DNA of 6,680 bases, taken from Treponema sp. GTDB taxonomy: Bacteria; Spirochaetota; Spirochaetia; Treponematales; Breznakiellaceae. Positions 1 to 5,171 of the stretch are shown one piece after another. Position 1 is the first letter of the stretch. The number at the start of each line of letters is the position of its first letter. Made by a program: the position numbers and the translations under genes. Location of the stretch: the NCBI GenBank assembly GCA_031281855.1, contig JAITEW010000150.1, positions 1-6,680 on the forward strand, written 5' to 3'. The notes below the pieces were generated by a model. It did not search any database. It was not told where the DNA came from and worked only from the letters and a program-made list of their open reading frames with translations.

Positions 1-229
1 AGGCGGCGACTTCGCTGTCGGCGGGTTTACCACGAAACTCAAGTCCGCCCGGGTGCTGGGCTCAGGGGTGAACCTCAAGTTCACGCAGGAAAAGTACCGT
101 ATTGTCTTTAACGATGTGCCCAAAGAGCCGCAGGACAAGATCGCCGGCGTAGCGGTAATCGCCCTGGAATTCGAAGGGAAACCCGAAGCGGCGCGCTTCC
201 CTACCACGCTGCCCATGGCAATTAGCTGA
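1..229 (+). CDS. Probable alpha-L-fucosidase (GH29), C-terminal end only
   Basis: Only the last 75 codons are present, reading from base 2 to the TGA at 227-229. The start lies outside the window. The visible protein has the pattern KSARVLGSG, then LKFTQEKYRIVF, then VALEFEG-type strands. This resembles the C-terminal beta-sandwich domain that follows the catalytic barrel in many bacterial GH29 alpha-L-fucosidases, where a 'ligand-like' strand with FxQ and an 'ALE' strand is typical. Such enzymes remove terminal L-fucose from glycans. The catalytic barrel is not visible, so activity cannot be judged. A decayed GH1 beta-glucosidase follows immediately in the same frame, which fits a glycan-use locus and raises the possibility that this gene is also damaged upstream. 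The family call comes from recalled sequence style; other sugar hydrolases with a similar end domain are possible. Confidence 0.55.
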   Translation, partial: GGDFAVGGFTTKLKSARVLGSGVNLKFTQEKYRIVFNDVPKEPQDKIAGVAVIALEFEGKPEAARFPTTLPMAIS

Positions 230-502
230 CAGTTGGGACATGAGGCGCAGGTGGAAGGAGCGGCATTTGAGGACAAAAGGGGGCTTTCTATTTGGGATGT
301 TTTTTCCAGAATACCAAACATGGTAAGCAACGGAGATACGCCTGACATTACGCCACGGCTTATCACTGGGACCTGCCTTACGCGCTGCAGATACAGAACC
401 GACTTTGACACCCAGAAGCGCATCATAAAGGACAGCGGACGCTGGTACAGGGAATTGATCCGCAGCGGTTTGGTTAAGCCCCTGGAACCCGGCGTGTCCT
501 GA
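230..502 (+). pseudogene. Remnant of GH1 beta-glucosidase with internal deletions and frame change
   Basis: An 89-codon open stretch (TTG at 233 to TGA at 500-502) is a mosaic of GH1 family pieces. First, at about 248-345, comes the N-terminal segment QVEGAAFED, LSIWDVFSRIP and NGDTPDI, which in GH1 follows the first beta strand and contains the glycone-binding Gln. Second, in a different frame at 355-390, TAYHWDLPYALQ is the GH1 'YHWDLP' strand normally about 100 residues into the protein. Third, back in the first frame at about 391-475, DFDTQKRIIKDSGRWYREL is the very C-terminal GH1 segment. The acid/base (NEP) and nucleophile (TENG) motifs are both missing, and about 270 bases remain of a gene usually near 1350. 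It has no credible start or ribosome site and sits in frame with the fucosidase just after its stop. It cannot encode an active glucosidase. Confidence 0.85.
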
Positions 503-512
503 GAACGCCGCC

Positions 513-1037
513 CTACTTTTCCGGCTCTTCGCCGCCGCCTTCTTCCCGGGAACCGTCCTCTTCATGCTCCGCGTCGCCGCCTGTGACGAGGCTCTTGCCG
601 GTACGTTTGAGGGATTCGTAGCAGTTGATGCCGGCCTGGGCAATGGCCTGATCGTCTGCGCCCATAAAGCCCGAAAAAGCGCAGATGCAGTTGCCGTCAT
701 CGCTGATAACCGCGCCGGGCCAGAAGGATTCGTAGCCCAGGACCTGGTAGTAGTTGGTACCGGAGTTTTTGCCGGTACGCCGGCAAAAGGCGGTTTTGCC
801 GTGACCAAGGGCGTCGAAGTTGGTGCCGTTGTTGATGACCAGTTCGCCTTCATAGCCATAGTCCCTGCAAACAGTTCCGAAACTCCTGCAGCTTGAATCC
901 CATTGTTCGCTGTTTTTAGGGTCCCGGATATCCACGATCATCATGCCCCGTTTGCCGTCTCTGGTGTAATCGCTGTTACCCTCAAAAACGGCTTTGGCTT
1001 TCTTTTCCATGGCGTTTAAAATAGCGTTCCGGTTCAT
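513..1037 (-). CDS. Small Cys-rich protein, C-terminal half GlcG/HbpS-like, acidic tail
   Basis: A 174-residue protein of unknown function with no signal peptide or membrane segment. The N-terminus (residues 3-17) looks like an amphipathic helix rich in Ala and Lys. Residues 108-142, with GAVISDDG, CAFSGFMGADD and IAQAGI, resemble the end of the GlcG/HbpS (DUF336, heme-binding-like) fold, whose usual form is 'GG.pi..dG.vvGaiGvSG...eD..iA.aGl'. The middle is not recognisable as that family, so the match is partial. There are six cysteines (50, 57, 85, 117, 119, 139). Residues 152-174 are a low-complexity Glu/Gly tail. The ATG at 1037 is supported by GGAGGA (1043-1048) five bases upstream. That site lies inside the last codons of the oxidoreductase, whose TAA is one base away, so translation is probably coupled and the two proteins probably work together. 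Confidence 0.8.
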   Translation of the reverse strand: MNRNAILNAMEKKAKAVFEGNSDYTRDGKRGMMIVDIRDPKNSEQWDSSCRSFGTVCRDYGYEGELVINNGTNFDALGHGKTAFCRRTGKNSGTNYYQVLGYESFWPGAVISDDGNCICAFSGFMGADDQAIAQAGINCYESLKRTGKSLVTGGDAEHEEDGSREEGGGEEPEK

Positions 1038-1038
1038 G

Positions 1039-2133
1039 TTAGTCCTCCGTAAATTCGACGCTCACTTCCCTGCCTGACGCTGAGGAACGGATGATGCCGT
1101 CAATGATAGCCTGGTTATAGATAATCTCGCTCGTAGGGATAGGCGCGCTCTTGCCCTTTACGACGGCATCCACAAAGGCGCGGCATTTGAGGTAGAAGTT
1201 GTCCTCTTTGGGCTCAGGCAGGGGTATAGGGGTATGCGTAGGGGTCCCGAGGTAATCGTGGAAGAGCGTCACAGGGCCGCAGCTTCCGTCCCAGGCGCCG
1301 CCCCAGGGGTGGCCCGGTGAAGAAGGCTCCACTTTAAGCCCCCCGTCGGTGCCCAGAAAAATGGTAGCCCCAGTGGTGTCCATGTGCATGGCCCAGGACA
1401 TGCGGAAATCCAGGGTGATTCCCCCTTCAAGGCGTATGAAAGCGCCGCAGAAATCGTCAACCGAAAAACGTGCGGCGTCTTTAGGGGAATTGTATTTCTT
1501 GCTTTTGCCAAAGTAGTCAAAAGAACTTGCCGAAACCGTCAGGGGCCGGGGATAACCTATGGCGTTCAAAGCCATGTCCAGGCCGTAGCACCCGATGTCC
1601 GCCAGGGCGCCGACGCCGGCGTACTGCTTTTCAATAAAGGTGCCTCCGGGTATGCCCCTGAAGCGGCCCCCGCCGGTCTGGACATAGTAGATCTTCCCTA
1701 ACGCGCCTGATTGTATTACTTCTTTTATTTTTTGCATCCTCACATCGTACCGGGGCTGAAACCCGACGGTCACGATTTTCCCGGCTGCCTTTTCGGCTTT
1801 TCTGATAGCCAGGGCCTCGTTAAGGGTAACGGTCATAGGTTTTTCCAGCAGCACATGGCAGCCATGCCGCAGGGCTTCAACGGTACATTCAGCGTGGGTT
1901 GAATTGTAGGTCGTTACGCTGACGGCGTCGGGCTTCAGGGCATCGAGCATTTCTCTGGCTGAAGGATAATCCTTTGCGTCTTTCAAATCGAACGAATCAA
2001 GAAATGCGCGGGCCTTACCTTTTACAATGTCCGCGCCTCCTATTACTTCCACATCCTTCATGCGCAAATATGAGTTCACATGCGCGCCGGCAATGCCGCC
2101 GGTCCCGATTATCGCGATTCTCGTTTTCGACAT
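1039..2133 (-). CDS. Gfo/Idh/MocA family NAD(P)-dependent oxidoreductase
   Basis: A 364-residue protein, the usual family length. The N-terminal Rossmann domain has the dinucleotide loop GTGGIAG (10-16) and the family signature LLEKPMT (95-101), where Lys98 is the expected catalytic/nicotinamide-contacting lysine. The C-terminal alpha/beta domain carries the GALADIGCYGLD motif (175-186). Its usual 'DxGxHxxD' histidine is Tyr183, a form seen in glucose-fructose oxidoreductase and dihydrodiol dehydrogenase-like branches. Family members oxidise or reduce sugars, inositols and other polyols in the cytoplasm; the substrate here cannot be read from the sequence. The ATG at 2133 has the ribosome site AAAGGAG (2144-2150). 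It follows hemW by 48 bases and may have its own promoter. Its stop is one base from the start of the small protein downstream. Family certain, substrate unknown. Confidence 0.95.
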   Translation of the reverse strand: MSKTRIAIIGTGGIAGAHVNSYLRMKDVEVIGGADIVKGKARAFLDSFDLKDAKDYPSAREMLDALKPDAVSVTTYNSTHAECTVEALRHGCHVLLEKPMTVTLNEALAIRKAEKAAGKIVTVGFQPRYDVRMQKIKEVIQSGALGKIYYVQTGGGRFRGIPGGTFIEKQYAGVGALADIGCYGLDMALNAIGYPRPLTVSASSFDYFGKSKKYNSPKDAARFSVDDFCGAFIRLEGGITLDFRMSWAMHMDTTGATIFLGTDGGLKVEPSSPGHPWGGAWDGSCGPVTLFHDYLGTPTHTPIPLPEPKEDNFYLKCRAFVDAVVKGKSAPIPTSEIIYNQAIIDGIIRSSASGREVSVEFTED

Positions 2134-2155
2134 AGAATAAGATCTCCTTTTTTAT

Positions 2156-2185
2156 AGTATGATTCACTTTAGCAGCCAGCGTCAA
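2156..2185 (-). promoter_or_regulatory. Candidate sigma-70 promoter ahead of the oxidoreductase gene
   Basis: Read on the minus strand, TTGACG (2180-2185) is separated by 18 bases from CATACT (2156-2161), giving 5/6 and 4/6 matches to the sigma-70 boxes. The -35 box overlaps the last codons of hemW. Transcription would begin near 2149, at the edge of the AAAGGAG ribosome site, leaving a leader of only about 16 bases. This is short but workable. The 48-base gap is the longest in the minus-strand run, which is why an internal promoter is plausible; chance similarity is also possible. Confidence 0.3.
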
Positions 2186-3351
2186 TGTAAGAAAGCGTCA
2201 ATCTCGGCAAAGGCTTCGATCAGAAAACGGTCCAGAACGAGGAGCCCTTCTGCGGTAAGAGCCGCCGGGCTGTCCCGCAGCAGGCCCTTGCCGCGCCAGG
2301 ACGCGAGTGTCCCGGGAATGGCATCCTCCAGGTCCAGGCGGAACCGTTTTTTGAACAGTTCCGGGTCCGGGCCCTTGCAGTACCTGAAGCCCATAAGGAG
2401 GGTTTCTTTGATAAGCGCCGGAGCGGCAATCAATTCCTCCGTTGCCCCCTGATCCCCAGGGCGCCGGTCCAGCCAGCTTTCGATACCGCTCTTTACCGTC
2501 AGCCGCAGGGCTGTTCCCTGTTCGTCGTCAATGATTGTTCCCGATGCCCCGGGGCCCAGGCCGAACCAGTTTTCCATGCGCCAGTAACGCAGATTGTGGC
2601 GGGACTCTTTTCCGGGGAGGCAGAAGTTGGAAACCTCGTATTGATGGTAGCCTGAACGTTCCAGAAAATCCCTTCCCTGTATCCAGAGGAGGTCCGCTTC
2701 ATCCTGGGACGGCAGAGAGGCAACCTTCCCGGCCCGGCAGGCTTCGTACAACGGAGTCCCTTCCTCCAGGGTCAGGGCGTAGAGGGAAACATGGGCGGGC
2801 TCATAGGAAAGAAGCGTCTCAAGGTCCCTGAGAAGGACCGCGTCATCCTGAAAAGGAAGGCCCGAGATGAGATCCGCCGAAAAGGCGTGGGGGAAAATTT
2901 CGGAAACCATCGCGAGCCTTTCAGGCAGGATGCGGCAGTCCCCAACGCGCCCTGCTGCCTTGCGGGAAGCTTCGTGAAAACTCTGCACTCCAAGGCTGAT
3001 CCGGGTCGCCCCGGCTTCCCGGCAGCTTTCAAGGAAAGCCCGGTCCGCGGTTTCCGGGTTGGCTTCCACGGTGATTTCTACAGCAGCGCCGGAATTCCAA
3101 AAGCCCTCAAGACCGTTAAGGAGCCTGCGTATCCCTGACGCGCCCAGTACAGATGGAGTCCCGCCGCCTATATACACCGTAGGCGCAGGCCCCGCATTAA
3201 AGCGGCAGGCAGTTTCCCTGGCGTCAAGGAGGACCCGGTCAAGATACTGCCCAAGGCGTTCGTCTCCCTGACGGACAGGGACCGAATAAAAGTCGCAGTA
3301 ATCGCAGAGGCCGGAACAAAAGGGAACATGAATATAAAAAGATGCTTCCAT
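2182..3351 (-). CDS. hemW: HemW, radical SAM heme chaperone-like protein (HemN-related)
   Basis: A 389-residue radical SAM protein, normal length for HemW. The 4Fe-4S ligands form C12-x3-C16-x2-C19, followed by Asp-Phe. HemN-type coproporphyrinogen dehydrogenases carry a fourth cysteine (CxxxCxxCxC) here; Phe21 in that position points to HemW. SAM-binding elements GGGTPS (62-67), EANPE (96-100), GVQSF (121-125) and DLISGLPFQ (160-168) are intact. HNLRYW (252-257) is the HNxxYW motif linked to heme binding in HemW. The C-terminal HemN-type domain runs from about 310 to 389. The protein is thought to carry and insert heme at the membrane rather than make it. The ATG at 3351 fits the family start just before YIHVPFC, but I see no Shine-Dalgarno sequence in the 18-base gap after the signal peptidase paralogue, so translation may depend on coupling. 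Many genomes label such genes as coproporphyrinogen oxidase. Confidence 0.93.
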   Translation of the reverse strand: MEASFYIHVPFCSGLCDYCDFYSVPVRQGDERLGQYLDRVLLDARETACRFNAGPAPTVYIGGGTPSVLGASGIRRLLNGLEGFWNSGAAVEITVEANPETADRAFLESCREAGATRISLGVQSFHEASRKAAGRVGDCRILPERLAMVSEIFPHAFSADLISGLPFQDDAVLLRDLETLLSYEPAHVSLYALTLEEGTPLYEACRAGKVASLPSQDEADLLWIQGRDFLERSGYHQYEVSNFCLPGKESRHNLRYWRMENWFGLGPGASGTIIDDEQGTALRLTVKSGIESWLDRRPGDQGATEELIAAPALIKETLLMGFRYCKGPDPELFKKRFRLDLEDAIPGTLASWRGKGLLRDSPAALTAEGLLVLDRFLIEAFAEIDAFLH

Positions 3352-3369
3352 AAAAAAGCAAAACCAGGC

Positions 3370-4098
3370 CTAGGGGCGGCCCAGACGGGTAAATGGCCAG
3401 TAGCGAAAAAGCGCCTTCCCGGCTATGAGCCTGACCGGTACAGGCCCCCAGGTACGGGAATCGTTGGTATTGCTCCGGTCGTCTGAAAGGACAAAACATT
3501 CATCTTCGCCCAGCAGGATCTTTTCCATGTTCCCCGAAAAAGGAAGGCTTTCGTCCCAAAGCGCCGGCACCTGGGGAATATCCGCTACATAAGGGGAATC
3601 CCAAAGCTCGTATTCGGTAAAACTGTAGGCGTCCCCTTTGGGTTTAACGCGGACCACAAAGTTGGTTATAGTAATTTCATCACCAGGAAGGCCGATAACC
3701 CGTTTAAGGTAAATCTGTTCCCTGCCTTTAAGGAGGCCGAAACGCTGGGCAGTAAAGAAGCGCAGAATCCCATCCAAAAGCTGGGAGAAAAGCTTCGGTT
3801 TTTCCTTTAACGACATATCCACCAGCACCGCGTTACCTCGGCGGAACGGAAGGGAGCTATAGTCCATTTTCAGGCCCGGCACAAGGGAATAGATCCTGTA
3901 GGAAGAAAAAACAAGCCTGTCGCCTGCCTCAAAGCCGGGCCTCATGGCGTTAGTCTCCAAAGCCTTCATGGAAAAAACCAGGGACGTAAGCGACGTGTAA
4001 ACAATGAAAAAGACAGCTATCCAGAGAAGGATCCGCCTGACGCGGTGGCGCTGGCTTTTTTGCGCCGCATAGGAATACTTCCGCCATTTATCAAACAT
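3370..4098 (-). CDS. Signal peptidase I-like protein lacking the catalytic serine
   Basis: A 242-residue member of the S26 signal peptidase I family. Residues 1-21 are basic and cytoplasmic, 22-43 form one membrane anchor, and the rest should be exported. Box B reads TNAMRPGFEAGD (49-60): the serine nucleophile that precedes Met in SxMxP is Ala51 (codon GCC). The general-base lysine is kept (Lys132 in LKRVIGLPGDE, box D), and box E is recognisable as SDDRSNTNDSRTWG (205-218). The fold is therefore preserved without the nucleophile, predicting a protein that cannot cleave by the usual Ser-Lys mechanism. The ATG at 4098 has GGGGAAG close upstream, and the gap to the canonical lepB upstream is 12 bases. 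It could be a partner, regulator or substrate-holding subunit of that peptidase. Ser43 in the membrane-proximal stretch is out of register with box B and is an unlikely substitute. Confidence 0.9.
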   Translation of the reverse strand: MFDKWRKYSYAAQKSQRHRVRRILLWIAVFFIVYTSLTSLVFSMKALETNAMRPGFEAGDRLVFSSYRIYSLVPGLKMDYSSLPFRRGNAVLVDMSLKEKPKLFSQLLDGILRFFTAQRFGLLKGREQIYLKRVIGLPGDEITITNFVVRVKPKGDAYSFTEYELWDSPYVADIPQVPALWDESLPFSGNMEKILLGEDECFVLSDDRSNTNDSRTWGPVPVRLIAGKALFRYWPFTRLGRP

Positions 4099-4110
4099 AG
4101 CGCTTCCCCG

Positions 4111-5106
4111 TTACCGGATAAAACCTATACGCCCCAGGTTGGGCCATGAAAAATAGATCACCGAACCCTTGCCCAGAATCCGGGAACTTTTTACAGGACC
4201 AAAATACCTGCCGTCACGGGAATTATCCCTGTTGTCCCCTAAGGGAAGAATCCGGGTCTCAGGTACGTACCATCCCTGGGTATGCCGCGCCAGCCTGGCC
4301 CGGTAACGGCTGTCATGGGGGTAAGCCGCCCGGAGGATCTCAAGCCGGGATTTTTCGTGAGCCAGGTAGTCGGGGTACCTCAGGCTGTTCACCGGAGCGG
4401 CTTCCTGAGCCAAAGAAGGCGGGACCGGGAGCCCCAGGTCCGTATACGCCGCCGCCCTGCCTGCCGCTTCCAGGGCCGGGTAGGACCCTTCGTCCATCAG
4501 GCGGCTTATGGTGTGAACCATCCCGCGGCGGTCATGGAAATCCTGTTCATCAACCCAGCGATCCTCACCGGCGAAGCGTATCTTCAGGTCCCCTCTATGG
4601 GAGACAAACCAGTCCCCCCCCATGCCGACAGCCCGCTTTATCAGGAAATGGGCCTTAGGCTCGCCGGATTCATCCCGGTCTATGTCCACAAACGAAAGGG
4701 TCAGCATGTAAATGATCCGCTGGGCCACATCAAAAGCAGTACCCCTGGAAATATAAGAAGGGTTTTCAAAAATGATGATATCGTTCCGTTTAGGCTTGAC
4801 CGGGCTCGGCAGTTTTCCCAACCCTGGCAGAAGTTCAGGGCCGTATATTATCTTGTTGACAAAGATGCGGTCCCCGATAAGGAGGGTATCGATCATCGAT
4901 CCCGAAGGGATCTGATAGGCCTGAAAGAGGTACTGGTTTATAAGAAGCACCACTCCCGCGGCCCAAAGGAAAGCTTCCACCCAGTCCAGAACAGGGTTCT
5001 TCCGTTTCTGCTTTTCTTTTTTTATCCGCCTGTTCCTCTGCCTCGCTGTCAGGTATGCTTCGGTAGCCTGCTGTATACGGTCAAAAAAATCAATCTCCTT
5101 GTCCAT
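4111..5106 (-). CDS. lepB: Signal peptidase I
   Basis: The membrane enzyme that cleaves signal peptides from exported proteins on the outer face of the cytoplasmic membrane. From the ATG at 5106 it has 331 residues. A basic cytoplasmic stretch (about 22-37, rich in Arg/Lys) precedes a membrane anchor (about 39-60). Box B is IPSGSMIDTLLIGD with nucleophile Ser70; box C is RNDIIIF (107-113); box D is LIKRAVGMGGD with general base Lys157; box E is GDNRDNSRDGRYFG (290-303). An insert of roughly 115 residues between boxes D and E matches the larger Gram-negative form. A TTG at 5142 would add 12 residues and has a purine-rich AGGAAAGG upstream, but it overlaps the divergent promoter. The ATG at 5106 has no Shine-Dalgarno sequence, and a candidate promoter predicts a leaderless message. 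First gene of the minus-strand run. Confidence 0.95.
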   Translation of the reverse strand: MDKEIDFFDRIQQATEAYLTARQRNRRIKKEKQKRKNPVLDWVEAFLWAAGVVLLINQYLFQAYQIPSGSMIDTLLIGDRIFVNKIIYGPELLPGLGKLPSPVKPKRNDIIIFENPSYISRGTAFDVAQRIIYMLTLSFVDIDRDESGEPKAHFLIKRAVGMGGDWFVSHRGDLKIRFAGEDRWVDEQDFHDRRGMVHTISRLMDEGSYPALEAAGRAAAYTDLGLPVPPSLAQEAAPVNSLRYPDYLAHEKSRLEILRAAYPHDSRYRARLARHTQGWYVPETRILPLGDNRDNSRDGRYFGPVKSSRILGKGSVIYFSWPNLGRIGFIR

Positions 5107-5113
5107 TACATAA

Positions 5114-5142
5114 AAGCTAACACGAAGTCTTCTTGTTGACAA
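5114..5142 (-). promoter_or_regulatory. Candidate promoter for the lepB operon, possibly leaderless
   Basis: On the minus strand TTGTCA (5137-5142, 5/6 match) is followed after 17 bases by TAGCTT (5114-5119). This keeps only three -10 positions, but they include the key A at -11 and T at -7. A TG one base upstream gives an extended -10 (TGT-TAGCTT). The start point would be near 5107, directly before the lepB ATG at 5106. The -35 box overlaps the -35 of the opposite promoter by five bases, so the two would compete for polymerase. The weak -10 makes this uncertain. Confidence 0.4.
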
Positions 5143-5164
5143 GATCCGGCGCCTTTCCTATAAT
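5136..5164 (+). promoter_or_regulatory. Consensus sigma-70 promoter for the PEGA / FGE-like gene
   Basis: TTGACA (5136-5141) and TATAAT (5159-5164) are both perfect matches, separated by the ideal 17 bases. The predicted start is about 5171, one base before the ATG at 5172. No Shine-Dalgarno sequence fits between promoter and start, so the message is probably leaderless. The -10 box itself overlaps another in-frame ATG (5163), which could not be in the transcript if this promoter is used. Confidence 0.85.
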
Positions 5165-5171
5165 GCCAGCA

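Noticed and set aside
490..520. Hairpin CGGCGT / ACGCCG with a 9-base loop followed by CTACTTTT, as a terminator between the convergent genes
   Set aside because: The stem has only 6 pairs, the T run is short and six bases away from it, and the element overlaps the coding end of the minus-strand gene. It is too weak to call.
62..859. Long minus-strand open frame of 265 codons
   Set aside because: It overlaps the fucosidase end, the GH1 remnant and the small protein gene. It is rich in Pro, Ala, Arg and Ser without recognisable motifs, and is a GC-driven shadow.
564..896. Plus-strand open frame of 110 codons
   Set aside because: It lies wholly antisense to the 174-residue protein, has no ribosome site, and its composition is that of a shadow frame.
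3300..3345. hemW as a true oxygen-independent coproporphyrinogen oxidase (hemN)
   Set aside because: The fourth cysteine of CxxxCxxCxC is Phe, and the HNxxYW motif is present; both indicate HemW.
4880..4900. SMIDT in place of SMxPT in the canonical lepB as a sign of defect
   Set aside because: The nucleophile, lysine and box E are intact, and non-proline residues at this position are common in signal peptidases such as those of Bacteroidetes.
4282..5139. Plus-strand open frame of 285 codons opposite lepB
   Set aside because: It is the antisense of a clearly conserved signal peptidase, with no family motifs or ribosome site of its own.
5107..5142. TTG at 5142 as the lepB start
   Set aside because: Although AGGAAAGG lies upstream, the extra 12 residues are not needed for the family and the codon sits inside the overlapping -35 boxes. 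The ATG at 5106 is preferred, but not proven.
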